A DNA stretch of 64,000 nucleotides from Variovorax brevis (GCF_030317105.1 NZ_JASZYG010000002.1:620001-684000), one strand, 5' to 3'; positions 52,439 to 62,530 are shown, counted from the first letter of the stretch. A program made the numbers and translations. Notes: generated by a model not told the origin, from the sequence alone.

Positions 52439-55400
52439 GCAGCGCAAAGACACCACCCGTGCTGCAGCCGCTCAGCTTCCCGCTGCGCGGCAGCCGCCTG
52501 ATCGAGGCCAGTGCCGGCACCGGCAAGACTTTCACCATTGCTGCGCTGTATCTGCGGCTTGTGCTGGGGCACGGCGGACCCGCAGCGTTTTCGCGCGCAC
52601 TCACGCCGCCCGAGATCCTGGTCGTCACCTTCACCGAGGCGGCCACCAAGGAACTGCGGGATCGAATCCGTGCGCGCCTGGCCGAAGCGGCGGAAGCCTT
52701 TGCCGTCGATGCGGACAACGTGCAGCCGAAGGCGCCAGGACAGGACCTGCTCCACGACCTGCGCGACAGCTATCCCGCAACCGAATGGCTCGCCTGCGCG
52801 CGTGCACTGCGACTGGCCGCGGAGTGGATGGACGAAGCCGCCGTTTCAACGATCCACGGCTGGTGCAACCGCATGCTGCGCGAGCACGCCTTCGACAGCG
52901 GCGCCCTGTTCACGCAGACGCTCGAAGCCGACCAGGCGGAGCTGCGCGCGGAAGTGCTGCGCGACTATTGGCGCAGCTTCTTCACGCCCTTGTCGCTCGA
53001 CGAGGCCAGACAGGTGCACGAGTGGTGGGCGACGCCTGCCGCCTTGCTGGAATCGGCGAACAAGTTGCTGGGCCTGACTCATTCGATGGCGCCGGGAACG
53101 CCCCCCGCCATTGCGCTGCGCGCCGCCCGCGAGCAGGCCGAGCGGGAGCTGGCGCAGATCAAGGCACCCTGGGCCGCCTGGATTGAAGAACTGCAGGCGC
53201 TCCTCGACAAGGCCGTTGCGGGCAAGCAAGTGGATGGCCGAAAGCTGCAGACCCGCCACTACCAGCCTTGGCTCGACGCCTTGCGGCTGTGGGCCTCGAG
53301 CGATGCGCAACAGCCGCCGCTGGACAAGGGCAGCAAGGCCTGGACACGCCTGACGCCAGAAGGCATGGCGGAGGCCTTCAACAAAGGCGTGCCCGCACCC
53401 GACCATCCGGCATTCGACGACATGCAGACCCTGCGCGCACGCCTGGCCGCCTTGCCCGACGCGCACGACGACGTGCTGCGCCACGCCGTGCACTGGGCCG
53501 CGGCACGCCTGGCCACGGAGCAGGCGCGGCGGGCGCAGATGGGCTTCGACGAACTGCTCACGCGCCTGGACGCCGCGCTGCAGGGCCCGAACGGCCGGCG
53601 CCTGGCCGAACTCATCCGCACGCAGTTTCCCGTGGCGCTGATCGATGAGTTCCAGGACACCGACCCTTTGCAGTACCGCATCTTCAATGCCGTCTACAAC
53701 GTGGCGGCGAACGCGCAAGACACGGCGCTGGTGCTGATCGGCGATCCGAAACAGGCGATCTACGCATTCCGTGGCGCGGACATCTACACCTACCTGGGGG
53801 CGCGCCGCGATACGGCGGACCGTCACGCGACGCTGGGCATGAACTTTCGCTCGACCGGCGCGATGGTGGGCGCGGTGAACCGCGTCTTCATGCAGGCGGA
53901 AGAGCGCGATGCCGGGCAGGGCGCCTTCCTGTTTCGCAGCCCGAGCGACAATCCTTTGCCGTTCATCGCCGTGGATGCGAAGGGCCGCGATGAGCGCTGG
54001 GTGGATGGCGATGCGCCTGCGCCCGCGCTGACCTGCTGGACCGTGGCGACCGACCAACCCATCGGCTCGGGCGAGGCGCAGGTCTTGATGTCCGCCGCCT
54101 GCGCCACCGAAATCGTGCGACTCCTGGCCGAAGCACAGGCGGGCAGGGCGGGATTCGCGGGCGACGGCCACGCCTTGCGCCCGGTCAAGCCAGGCGACAT
54201 TGCCGTGCTGGTCAACAGCGGCCGCGAGGCCGCCATCGTGCGCCAGGCCTTGACCGAACGGAACGTGCGCAGCGTGTACCTTTCCGACAGGGAGTTCGTG
54301 TTCCAGAGTCCGGTGGCGGCCGACCTGCAACGCCTGCTGCTGGCCTGCGCCGAGCCCGATGACGATCGTCCCTTGCGCGCGGCCTTGTCCACGGCCGTGC
54401 TTGCACTCGACTGGCCCGAACTCGACCGACTCAATCACGACGAACTCGCGTGGGAAGCGCGTGTGCTGCAGTTCCGGCGCTACCGGCAAACGTGGCGGCG
54501 CCAGGGCGTGCTGCCGATGCTGCGCCACCTGTTGCAGGACTTCGACGTGCCGCAACGCCTGCTGGCCGAAACGGGCGGCGAGCGCAAGCTGACCGACCTG
54601 CTGCATCTGGCGGAACTGTTGCAGCAGGCCAGCGTGCAGGTGGAAGGCGAGCATGGGCTCATCCGCTGGCTGGCCGAACAACGCAGCGACAGCGAAAGCG
54701 AAAACGACGCGCGCAAGCTTCGGCTGGAAAGCGACGCCGACCTGGTCAAGGTGGTCACGGTGCACAAGTCCAAAGGCCTGGAGTACCCGCTGGTCTTCCT
54801 GCCCTTCGCAAGCGCATTCCGCCCCGCCAGGGGCGACGACCCGCCATTCAAGTGGCATGATGACAGCGGCCGTCTCATCGTCGCCCTGAGCGCCGACGAC
54901 GAGGCCGTGGAACGCGTGGACCGCGAAAGGCTCGGCGAAGATTTGCGCAAGCTCTATGTGGCGCTGACGCGCGCCCGCTATGCCACCTGGATGGGCGTGG
55001 CGCCATTGGCCGCCGTCCAGGACAGCGCGATTGGCTATCTGCTGAGCGGTGGCGAGGCATTGTCGCCGTCGGCGTTGAACGATGCCCTCGAAGCAATGGC
55101 GCGGAGCCACGATGCCATCGCCGTACAGCCGGCGCCCGAGGCCCGGGACGCGCGCTACCAGCCGCGCGATCCGGAACTTGAGCCTGCGCCCGAACCACCC
55201 CTGCCCACCGGCCCGCGCGAAAACTGGTGGATTGCCAGCTACTCGGCCTTGAGGCGTGACGACATCGCCCTGGCCGGTGACGAAGCCCCGGTCCCGGTGG
55301 CGATGCAGCCCAGCCCCGCCACCGCCGCCGAGGACATCTATGCGGAAAGCCGTGCCGCTGCTGGCGCAGTGGAGCAAGACGCATCGCCGGTCGCCGTCGA

Positions 55401-56190
55401 CGAGGGCGGTGGATTGCATGGATTCCCTCGCGGCGCGGCGCCCGGCAGCTTCCTGCATGGACTGCTGGAGTGGGCCGGCCGCAAGGGATTTGCGCGCCTG
55501 CACAGCGACGCGGAAGCGCAGGCCGATCTCGCCGACCTCATTGCGCGGCGCTGCAACCTCAACGGCTGGAGCAACTGGATCGAGCCGCTGCGCACGTGGA
55601 TGCAGTCGTGGCTATCGACGCCCCTCCAACTTGATGCGCTCCACGGGAAAGAGCCGGTCGCGGTCTCGCCGTCGTCCCTGCGCCACGTCCAGATCGAAAT
55701 GGAGTTCTGGCTCGCTGCACAGAACGTCGACACGCTGGCGCTGGACGCGCTCGTTACCCGCCACACGCTGGGCGGCGTGCCGCGACCGGCGCTGCAGCCG
55801 CAGCAGGTCAACGGCATGCTCAAGGGTTTCATCGATCTGGTGTTCGAGCACGAAGGCCGCTACTACGTGGCCGACTACAAGTCCAACTGGCTGGGCCCGC
55901 GCGACGCCGACTACACCGTTGCGGCGATGCGCGACGCGGTGCTCCACCATCGCTACGAGTTGCAGTACGTCCTTTATGTCTTTGCGTTGCATCGACTGTT
56001 GCGCTCGCGCCTGCCGGACTACGACTACGAGCGCCACATCGGGGGCGCGGTCTACCTCTTTCTTCGCGGCCACGCGGCGCCCGGCCAGGGCTTGCATTGC
56101 GAGCGGCCGCCCAAGGCCTTGATCGAGTCGCTGGACGCGCTGTTCAGCGCCACTGTGGCAACAGCAACCAATCGCGGGGTGGCGGCATGA
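52435..56190 (+). CDS. recB: Exodeoxyribonuclease V beta subunit RecB
   Basis: 1251 aa from GTG 52435, overlapping the recC stop. The UvrD-like helicase has Walker A ASAGTGKT (about 25-32), LIDEFQDTD (about 402) and TVHKSKGLEYPLVF (about 775). The C-terminal nuclease has GFIDLVFEHEG (about 1130) and ADYKSNW (about 1146), so the nuclease acid/lysine motif is intact. RecB is the 3'-5' helicase and only nuclease of RecBCD. Confidence 0.96.
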   Translation: MSSAKTPPVLQPLSFPLRGSRLIEASAGTGKTFTIAALYLRLVLGHGGPAAFSRALTPPEILVVTFTEAATKELRDRIRARLAEAAEAFAVDADNVQPKAPGQDLLHDLRDSYPATEWLACARALRLAAEWMDEAAVSTIHGWCNRMLREHAFDSGALFTQTLEADQAELRAEVLRDYWRSFFTPLSLDEARQVHEWWATPAALLESANKLLGLTHSMAPGTPPAIALRAAREQAERELAQIKAPWAAWIEELQALLDKAVAGKQVDGRKLQTRHYQPWLDALRLWASSDAQQPPLDKGSKAWTRLTPEGMAEAFNKGVPAPDHPAFDDMQTLRARLAALPDAHDDVLRHAVHWAAARLATEQARRAQMGFDELLTRLDAALQGPNGRRLAELIRTQFPVALIDEFQDTDPLQYRIFNAVYNVAANAQDTALVLIGDPKQAIYAFRGADIYTYLGARRDTADRHATLGMNFRSTGAMVGAVNRVFMQAEERDAGQGAFLFRSPSDNPLPFIAVDAKGRDERWVDGDAPAPALTCWTVATDQPIGSGEAQVLMSAACATEIVRLLAEAQAGRAGFAGDGHALRPVKPGDIAVLVNSGREAAIVRQALTERNVRSVYLSDREFVFQSPVAADLQRLLLACAEPDDDRPLRAALSTAVLALDWPELDRLNHDELAWEARVLQFRRYRQTWRRQGVLPMLRHLLQDFDVPQRLLAETGGERKLTDLLHLAELLQQASVQVEGEHGLIRWLAEQRSDSESENDARKLRLESDADLVKVVTVHKSKGLEYPLVFLPFASAFRPARGDDPPFKWHDDSGRLIVALSADDEAVERVDRERLGEDLRKLYVALTRARYATWMGVAPLAAVQDSAIGYLLSGGEALSPSALNDALEAMARSHDAIAVQPAPEARDARYQPRDPELEPAPEPPLPTGPRENWWIASYSALRRDDIALAGDEAPVPVAMQPSPATAAEDIYAESRAAAGAVEQDASPVAVDEGGGLHGFPRGAAPGSFLHGLLEWAGRKGFARLHSDAEAQADLADLIARRCNLNGWSNWIEPLRTWMQSWLSTPLQLDALHGKEPVAVSPSSLRHVQIEMEFWLAAQNVDTLALDALVTRHTLGGVPRPALQPQQVNGMLKGFIDLVFEHEGRYYVADYKSNWLGPRDADYTVAAMRDAVLHHRYELQYVLYVFALHRLLRSRLPDYDYERHIGGAVYLFLRGHAAPGQGLHCERPPKALIESLDALFSATVATATNRGVAA

Positions 56191-58304
56191 CAAGCGCCGT
56201 CTTTCTTGGCGCTCTGCCGGCCCGCCACGCCGCGTTGTTCGCGGACCTGGATCGCTGGGTCGAGCAAGGCTGGCTGCGCGGATTGGACCGCAGCTTCGCC
56301 ACCTTCCTGGCGCAGCGCGCACCCGACGCCGATCCCTTGCTGATCCTGGGTGCCGCGCTCGCCAGTCATCAGCTCGGCCGCGGCCATGCCTGCCTCGACC
56401 TGCAGGCCGCGCTGACCGATGCAGGGGGAGCCCTGTCCATGCCGCCCGAAGGCGCGAACCCATCGACACAGGGCACGGCCCCGCCAACCTTGCCCTCGGC
56501 CTTGCTCGCGGGCGTGAGCCTGGCGCGGTGGAACAAGGCGCTCAAGCATCCCGCGCTGGTGGGCAGCGGTCCGGGCGCGACGCCGCTCGTGCACGCGGGC
56601 GATCGCCTGTACCTGCGTCGCTACTGGCAGTACGAACAGTCGGTGAGCCAGGCCATTGCCCGCCGCGTGGCGATGCCCACGCCCGCCGCAGCGCCCGAAA
56701 TGCAGGCCCCACTTGCGGCCGCCCTGGACATCCTGTTTCCGCCCCGCGACGGCGCGCTGACCGACTGGCAGAAGGTGGCCTGCGCAGTCGCCGTGCGGCA
56801 GCGCTTTGGCATCATCACCGGCGGCCCGGGCACCGGCAAGACGACGACGGTGGTGCGCCTGCTCGCAGTGCTGCAGCACCTTGCGCTGTCGCAGGGCGGC
56901 GCCCGGCTGCGCATTCGCCTGGCGGCGCCCACTGGCAAGGCCGCAGCGCGCCTGAACGAATCCATTGCCGGAGCAGTGGCGCGCTTGCCCCTGGAAGGGT
57001 TGGCCGACCCCGAGGCCGTGCGCGCCGCGATCCCGACCGGGGTGACGACCGTGCATCGCCTGCTGGGCAGCCGCCCCGACACGCGCCACTTCCGGCACAA
57101 CGCGCACAACCCGCTGCCGCTGGACCTGCTGGTGCTGGACGAGGCGTCGATGCTTGACCTCGAAATGATGGCGTCCGTCTTTGCCGCGTTGCCGCCGCAG
57201 GCCAGCCTCATCCTGCTGGGCGACAAGGACCAGCTCGCCTCGGTCGAGGCGGGCGCCGTGCTCGGCGACCTGTGTGCGCGTGCCGATGCGGGCCACTACA
57301 ACGTCGAAACGGCCGCGTGGCTGCAGGCCACCACCGGCGAGATGTTCGAAGCGGCACTGTGCGATGCGAAGGGCCGTCCGCTGGACCAGGCCGTGGTCAA
57401 GCTGCGCGTGAGCCACCGTTTCAGCGCATCGAGCGGCATCGGCAAGCTGGCGGAGGCCGTCAATGCGGGCGATGGGGTGGCGGTGCAACGCGCCTTTGAG
57501 CACCGGCATGCAGACATCGCCCATCAATGGCCGGCCGACGATGCGACCTTGCGGCGCCTCGCGGTCGATGGTGCGCCCGATGGTTTTGCCGGCCGCGGCC
57601 AGGGGCGCAGCGAACGCGGCGAGCGTCTGGCACCGCCGGTGGGCTATCGCCACTACCTCACGCTGATGCGCGAGAACAAGCCCGCCATCGACGCGCCGCA
57701 GCACGCGTTCGACGCATGGGCGCTGGATGTGCTCAACGCCTACGGCCAGTTCCAGTTGCTGTGCGCCTTGCGCAGCGGGCCGCAGGGCGTGGAGGGACTG
57801 AACGAGCGCATTGCGGACCTGCTGCGCGCGCAAGGCTTGCTGGAGGCCGAGCAGGGCGGCTGGTACGCCGGCCGGCCGGTGCTGGTCACGCGCAACGACT
57901 ACGGCTTGGGCCTGATGAACGGCGACGTGGGCATCACGCTGGCCATTCCCATGGTCGTGCCCGGCGAGGCCCGACCGCGCTGGACGCTGCGGGTGGCCTT
58001 TGCCAGCGGCGACGGCCAGGGTGGCATCCATTGGGTGCTGCCGAGCCGGTTGCGCGCGGTGGAAACGGTCTTCGCCATGACGGTGCACAAGTCGCAAGGT
58101 TCGGAGTTCACGCACGCTGCGCTGCTCTTGCCCGAACGGGCGAGCCCCGTCGTCACGCGTGAACTGGTCTACACCGGCATCACGCGGGCCCGCCACTGGT
58201 TCACGCTGGTGGCTGCGCCCGAGGTGATGCAGGCAGCTATTGCCAGGCGTGTCGACCGGGTGGGCGGACTCGCGTCGCGGCTGTCGGCGGCTGCGGGCAA
58301 CTGA
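56187..58304 (+). CDS. recD: Exodeoxyribonuclease V alpha subunit RecD
   Basis: 705 aa. The 5'-3' SF1B helicase has Walker A GGPGTGKTTT (about 211), LLVLDEASML (about 314), VTTVHRLLG, and the C-terminal TVHKSQGSEF and YTGITRARHW. ATG 56187 overlaps the recB stop (ATGA), giving tight translational coupling. An internal segment HRRGF-like insertion is not seen; the length is slightly above the E. coli subunit (608 aa), mostly from the N-terminal part. Confidence 0.96.
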   Translation: MTSAVFLGALPARHAALFADLDRWVEQGWLRGLDRSFATFLAQRAPDADPLLILGAALASHQLGRGHACLDLQAALTDAGGALSMPPEGANPSTQGTAPPTLPSALLAGVSLARWNKALKHPALVGSGPGATPLVHAGDRLYLRRYWQYEQSVSQAIARRVAMPTPAAAPEMQAPLAAALDILFPPRDGALTDWQKVACAVAVRQRFGIITGGPGTGKTTTVVRLLAVLQHLALSQGGARLRIRLAAPTGKAAARLNESIAGAVARLPLEGLADPEAVRAAIPTGVTTVHRLLGSRPDTRHFRHNAHNPLPLDLLVLDEASMLDLEMMASVFAALPPQASLILLGDKDQLASVEAGAVLGDLCARADAGHYNVETAAWLQATTGEMFEAALCDAKGRPLDQAVVKLRVSHRFSASSGIGKLAEAVNAGDGVAVQRAFEHRHADIAHQWPADDATLRRLAVDGAPDGFAGRGQGRSERGERLAPPVGYRHYLTLMRENKPAIDAPQHAFDAWALDVLNAYGQFQLLCALRSGPQGVEGLNERIADLLRAQGLLEAEQGGWYAGRPVLVTRNDYGLGLMNGDVGITLAIPMVVPGEARPRWTLRVAFASGDGQGGIHWVLPSRLRAVETVFAMTVHKSQGSEFTHAALLLPERASPVVTRELVYTGITRARHWFTLVAAPEVMQAAIARRVDRVGGLASRLSAAAGN

Positions 58305-58332
58305 GAGAGCCGCGAATCGTTGCTGGCCCCAT

Positions 58333-58354
58333 CGCGCTGAAAAGCGCGGGTCTT
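58333..58354 (+). terminator. Hairpin after recD
   Basis: CGCGCT-GAAA-AGCGCG (58333-58348), a six-base-pair stem with a stable GNRA tetraloop, followed by GGTCTTC. The T-tract is weak, so termination may be partial. It lies between recD and the ABC-importer promoter. Confidence 0.5.
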
Positions 58355-58359
58355 CACGC

Positions 58360-58388
58360 TCGACACGCTCCGGTGCGAGTCCTATAGT
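58360..58388 (+). promoter_or_regulatory. Sigma-70 promoter of the ABC importer operon
   Basis: TCGACA (58360-58365), 17-nt spacer, TATAGT (58383-58388): each hexamer has five of six consensus bases at ideal spacing. Transcription should begin near 58395, giving a leader of about 95 nt. Confidence 0.7.
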
Positions 58389-58490
58389 CCGCCTTCTCTT
58401 GGGTCGCAGGCAGCGCGCAGGAGAACCGCGGCTCACCGTGGCGGTGCAAGAGAACTTGTCAGTGCCCATCCAGAAAATGAAGGAGACGCA

Positions 58491-59483
58491 ATGAAGAAGT
58501 CAGTTCTTGTGTTCGTGGGCGCGGCCTTGGCCGCGCTGCTCGCCGCCACACCGGCGATGGCCCAGAAGAAAACGCTGGCGGTGGTCGTGAAGGGGCTGGA
58601 CAACCCCTTCTTCACGGTGCTCGGCGACGGCTGCGCGCTGTGGAACAAGGAAAATCCGACGTCCGAATACACCTGCCTCTACACCGGCCCGGCGTCCAGC
58701 GCCGATGAAGCCGGCGAAGTGCAGATCGTCGAAGACCTCATCAACAAGGGCGTGGCGGGCATCGCCATCTCGCCGTCGAACGCGCCGGCCATGGCCACCA
58801 TGCTCAAGGCCAAGGCGCCCAAGATGCCGATCATGACGATCGACGCCGACCTGGCGGCTGCCGACCACGGCTTGCGCAAGACTTACCTGGGCACCAACAA
58901 CTACGACATGGGCGTGCTCATGGCCAAGCACCTGAAGCAGCTCAATCCCAAGGGCGGCACGGTGTGCATGCAGCTGGGCAACGTGGCGGCCGACAACATC
59001 AACCAGCGCGCAGCGGGCTTTCGCGACACCGTCAGCGGCAAGAAGGGCATCGACCGCCTGAAGGGCGAGGGCGGATGGACCGAGATCGCCGGCTGCCCGC
59101 TGTTCACCAACGACCAGATCGACCTGGCGAACCAGCAGATGTCCGACGTGTTCACCAAGAACCCGAAGCTCAACGCCTTCATCCTGGTGGGCGGCTGGGC
59201 GCAGTTTGGCCCCTCGGCCTACGCGCAGGTGACGGACCAGGTGAAGCCGAAGCTGGCGTCCAAGGAACTGCTCATCATCGCCGGCGACACGCTGCCGCCA
59301 CAACTCGACGCGCTGAAGAATGGTCGCAGCCACGTGCAGGTCGGACAGCGACCCTTTGAAATGGGCCATCGCGCCCCGGCCGTGCTCATCGACCTGATCG
59401 GTGGCAAGAAGGTGGCAGACCCGCTTTACACGGGGCTGGACGAATGCGTGCCGACTAACCTGGACAAGTGCCCGGCGAAGTAA
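58491..59483 (+). CDS. Sugar-type ABC transporter periplasmic binding protein
   Basis: 330 aa with a signal peptide ending TPAMAQ (about residue 25) and a Peripla_BP_4 fold: VVVKGLDNPFFTVLGDG, GIAISPSNAPAM, and YLGTNNYDMGVLMAKHL. This family feeds carbohydrate importers of the CUT2 type. Unusual are several Cys residues (CALWNKE, CLYTG, AGCPLF, LDECVPTNLDKCP), which could form disulfides. AAGGAGA precedes ATG 58491. Ligand unknown; ribose- or xylose-like by family. Confidence 0.92.
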   Translation: MKKSVLVFVGAALAALLAATPAMAQKKTLAVVVKGLDNPFFTVLGDGCALWNKENPTSEYTCLYTGPASSADEAGEVQIVEDLINKGVAGIAISPSNAPAMATMLKAKAPKMPIMTIDADLAAADHGLRKTYLGTNNYDMGVLMAKHLKQLNPKGGTVCMQLGNVAADNINQRAAGFRDTVSGKKGIDRLKGEGGWTEIAGCPLFTNDQIDLANQQMSDVFTKNPKLNAFILVGGWAQFGPSAYAQVTDQVKPKLASKELLIIAGDTLPPQLDALKNGRSHVQVGQRPFEMGHRAPAVLIDLIGGKKVADPLYTGLDECVPTNLDKCPAK

Positions 59484-59488
59484 GCGGC

Positions 59489-60229
59489 ATGGCTGTCCTG
59501 GAGCTCGCCGGAGTCTCCAAGCACTTTGGCGCCATCCAGGCGCTCATCGACGTCTCGCTGGCCATCGAGCCCGGCGAGGTCGTCGGCTTGATGGGCGACA
59601 ACGGCGCGGGCAAGTCCACGCTGGTGAAGATCGTCGCGGGCAACTACCCGCCAAGCGACGGCGCGGTGTTGATGGAGGGGCGCAAGGTGGCCTTTCACAA
59701 GCCCGCCGACGCACGCGGCGAGGGCATCGAGATCGTCTATCAAGACCTCGCGCTGTGCGACAACCTGACGGCGGCCGAGAACGTCTATCTCGGGCGCGAA
59801 CTCACGCGCGGCGTCGGCCCCTTCAAGGTGCTGAACTACCGCGCGATGTTCAGGCGCGCGGGCGAACTGTTTGCTGAGTTGAAGTCGGAGACGCGGCCGC
59901 GCGACCTGGTACGCCGCATGTCCGGCGGCCAGCGTCAGGCCGTCGCCATCGCGCGGACTCGGCTGGCGGATCCGAAGATCGTGCTGATGGACGAGCCCAC
60001 CGCCGCCATCAGCGTGCGCCAGATCGCCGAGGTGCTCAACCTCATTCGTCGCCTGCGCGAGCACGGCATCGCGGTGGTGCTCATCAGCCATCGCATGCCG
60101 GACGTGTTCGCGGTGGCGGACCGCATCGTCGTGCTTCGGCGCGGCGTGAAGGTGGCTGACAAGCCGATCGCGCAAAGCTCGCCGGAAGAGGTCACGGGCC
60201 TCATCACCGGCGCCATCGAGACCGCATGA
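59489..60229 (+). CDS. Sugar-type ABC transporter ATP-binding protein
   Basis: 246 aa with Walker A GDNGAGKST (about 38-46), signature MSGGQRQA (about 143) and Walker B IVLMDEPT (about 164). It is a single ATPase domain, as in FrcA, rather than the duplicated RbsA/XylG type, so it should work as a homodimer. ATG 59489 is preferred over an in-frame GTG at 59468 that overlaps the upstream gene; the gap is 5 nt. Confidence 0.93.
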   Translation: MAVLELAGVSKHFGAIQALIDVSLAIEPGEVVGLMGDNGAGKSTLVKIVAGNYPPSDGAVLMEGRKVAFHKPADARGEGIEIVYQDLALCDNLTAAENVYLGRELTRGVGPFKVLNYRAMFRRAGELFAELKSETRPRDLVRRMSGGQRQAVAIARTRLADPKIVLMDEPTAAISVRQIAEVLNLIRRLREHGIAVVLISHRMPDVFAVADRIVVLRRGVKVADKPIAQSSPEEVTGLITGAIETA

Positions 60230-60245
60230 AGCGAGGCAAGACGAC

Positions 60246-61274
60246 ATGGCCGTGACGACGCTTGAGGAATCGATCGACAGCAGTGCGCATGGCAGCTGGC
60301 TCTCGTGGGTCGTCAGCCAGCAGACCTTCTGGGTCTCGGTGGCTGCGATCGTCGCATTTGTGGTGCTCACCTTTGCGAGCGACGTGTTCGCGACGCAGCA
60401 GAACCTCTTCAACGTGACGCGCAACTTTGCCTTCGTCGCGATCATCGCGATTGGCATGACGGCGGTGATCGTCACGGGTGGCATCGATCTGTCGGTGGGG
60501 GCGGTGCTCGTGCTGTCCGGCATGGTGGTGGGCATGACGATGCATGCGGGCACGTCGATCTGGGTGGCGATTCCGCTGGCGCTGGGTGCGTCGCTGCTGG
60601 TCGGCGCACTCAACGGATTCATGATCGCGTACATCGGCGTGCCGCCCTTCGTGGTCACGCTGGGGATGCTGTCCATCGTGCGAAGCTTGGCGATGGTGCT
60701 GTCCAACAACCGCATGGTCTATGAGTTCGGGCCGGACCAGCCGCAGCTGCTGGCGCTGGGTGGGGGATTCGTCAATGTGGCGCTGCCTTTTGTCGATCCC
60801 ATTCGCGTTCCCAGTCCGGTGCTCTTCTTGATCGTGCTGCTGGTGGTGGCGAGCTTTCTGTTTCGCTGGACGCGGTGGGGGCGGCACCTGTACGCCATCG
60901 GTGGCAACGAGCGTGCGGCGACGATGACGGGCGTGCCGGTAAAGCTCGTGAAGGTCAGCGTCTACATGTTCTGCGCGTTCTGCGCGGGCATCGCGGGCGT
61001 GCTCGAAGTCGGCTGGCTCGGCACGGTGACGACGAGCCTGGGGCAGGGCATGGAGCTGTCGGTGATTGCGGCATCCGTGATCGGCGGCACCAACCTCGCG
61101 GGCGGCATCGGCACGGCCTTTGGCGCGGTGGTGGGCGCGGCGTTGATCGAGGTGATCCGCAACAGCCTGATCCTGCTGGGCATCAGCACCTTCTGGCAGG
61201 GCACCTTCGTCGGCAGCTTCATCATCGTGGCGGTGCTGTTCGACAGGCTGCGCGCGCGCAGTGCGAATGAGTGA
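60246..61274 (+). CDS. Sugar-type ABC transporter permease
   Basis: 342 aa, BPD_transp_2 family, with eight to ten hydrophobic segments and the family loop VTGGIDLSVGAVLVLSGMV, plus ASVIGGTNLAGGIGTAFGAVVGA. GAGG precedes ATG 60246 and the gap to the ATPase gene is 16 nt. With the binding protein and ATPase this completes a CUT2-like importer. Confidence 0.94.
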   Translation: MAVTTLEESIDSSAHGSWLSWVVSQQTFWVSVAAIVAFVVLTFASDVFATQQNLFNVTRNFAFVAIIAIGMTAVIVTGGIDLSVGAVLVLSGMVVGMTMHAGTSIWVAIPLALGASLLVGALNGFMIAYIGVPPFVVTLGMLSIVRSLAMVLSNNRMVYEFGPDQPQLLALGGGFVNVALPFVDPIRVPSPVLFLIVLLVVASFLFRWTRWGRHLYAIGGNERAATMTGVPVKLVKVSVYMFCAFCAGIAGVLEVGWLGTVTTSLGQGMELSVIAASVIGGTNLAGGIGTAFGAVVGAALIEVIRNSLILLGISTFWQGTFVGSFIIVAVLFDRLRARSANE

Positions 61275-61311
61275 TCCTTTCAGTGGTTCGCTGAAGGGTT
61301 CGCCCAAGTCT

Positions 61312-61348
61312 TTCGGACGGACCTCGCCCCGGCTGGCTCCGTCCCGAA
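61312..61348 (+). terminator. Hairpin after the ABC operon
   Basis: TTCGGACGGA (61312-61321) pairs with TCCGTCCCGAA (61338-61348) with one bulged base. The T-rich stretch GATTTTCTTCTT begins about 12 nt later, so this is a possible but imperfect terminator. Confidence 0.4.
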
Positions 61349-61483
61349 CCAAAGGTTGCGATTTTCTTCTTGAGGACGCTCCAGGCAGAAGAAATCCGGT
61401 CTTTTCAAGTGCTACGCTTTCCCGGGTCGGGCCTTGTCATCCCGATCAAGTCGGCATAACGAGAACAGTCAGGGAGAACAAGC

Positions 61484-62530
61484 ATGAGGTTTTGGAGCGC
61501 TTTCGCCTGCGCGGCGATCATGGCAGGCAGTCTTGCGGGGTGTGGCGGTGGAGGAGGTAGCGGTGGTGGCGGTGGTGGCGGCCACAGCGATGCGCGCAAT
61601 GGCACCTACCGCGTCTATGCAGCCAATGGGAGCAAGCAGACGCTGGACCTCAATTTCGACACCATGCGCTACACGATGACGGATGCGGCCGGTGTTTCGG
61701 CAGGCGGCACCTTCGCGGCGGACGGCACCGGGTACATCTTCAACAGCTCGCGCGTCACCGCCCCGACCAATACAGCGCGCTTTCGCATGACGGACAACGC
61801 GGTGGTCGGGGCGTTTCCTTTCAACCAGGCAGGCAGCACCACGGCGTTTGCGGTTCAGCCTTTTGTTGCGTCGAATTCATTCGTGACGTCGCAAGCCGGA
61901 TTGGCCGGCACATACGACCGCGTCGGCGGCAATCTCGTGCCAGGGGGAACCAACGGTCAGAACATTCGCCAGGTTTTGGTGACGACGGGCGGCACCCAAA
62001 TGCAGTACTGCAACGATGTGGCGGTGACGGCCATCACGAGTTGTACGTCCTCGTTGACGACGTACAACATCACGCCGGGCACGACAGCGAACGAATGGCG
62101 CATCACCAACTCGGCCAATGCTGCAGACACCGGCCAGTTCGCCATCGCCATGGTGGGTGGTGAAAAGGTGTACCTGTTGGCCGGTGGCATGCCTGCAGGC
62201 GGATCGCCCGGTGAGACGGTGTTCCGGATCGGGGTCGTGCATTCGGCAGCGTGGCCGGCATCGACGGCGCAGGGCGCCGACAGCAATGGCGCCTGGGGAA
62301 GCTTGAACATCGACGCATCAAGCTATGTGACGAACTTCGTGCGCCCCGACGGCAGCAATGGCTCACAAAGCCTCCCGCTGAAATTTCCGGGCATTGGCGA
62401 TATCAAGCTGGGCCTGGCAATTCCCGACGCAGGCACCGGCGGCTATTGGGTCGTGCGAAACAAGAAACTGGTCGCTGTGGCGGGCGCGGGTGCTTTTGCC
62501 GGCTACATGCAGATCGGCCTGGTGAACTGA
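61484..62530 (+). CDS. Exported lipoprotein, hypothetical
   Basis: 348 aa. The lipobox LAGC (residues 17-20) is followed by a Gly-rich linker (CGGGGGSGGGGGGG) and a beta-rich domain with repeated TTG/GTYRV-type strands (GTYRVYAANGSKQTL, NEWRITNSANAADTGQFAIAMVGGEKVYLLAGG). A cysteine pair CNDVAVTAITSC may form a disulfide. I do not recognise the family. The gene has its own terminator, so it is likely monocistronic. Confidence 0.8.
   Translation: MRFWSAFACAAIMAGSLAGCGGGGGSGGGGGGGHSDARNGTYRVYAANGSKQTLDLNFDTMRYTMTDAAGVSAGGTFAADGTGYIFNSSRVTAPTNTARFRMTDNAVVGAFPFNQAGSTTAFAVQPFVASNSFVTSQAGLAGTYDRVGGNLVPGGTNGQNIRQVLVTTGGTQMQYCNDVAVTAITSCTSSLTTYNITPGTTANEWRITNSANAADTGQFAIAMVGGEKVYLLAGGMPAGGSPGETVFRIGVVHSAAWPASTAQGADSNGAWGSLNIDASSYVTNFVRPDGSNGSQSLPLKFPGIGDIKLGLAIPDAGTGGYWVVRNKKLVAVAGAGAFAGYMQIGLVN

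Noticed and set aside
52846..55503. Long minus-strand frame of 885 codons antisense to recB
   Set aside because: It is opposite an intact RecB with all motifs. Its protein is rich in Arg, His and Gln with no recognisable domain, as expected for antisense frames in GC-rich codon-biased genes.
56052..58469. Minus-strand frame of 805 codons antisense to recD
   Set aside because: Shadow of the intact RecD reading frame; composition typical of noncoding frames.
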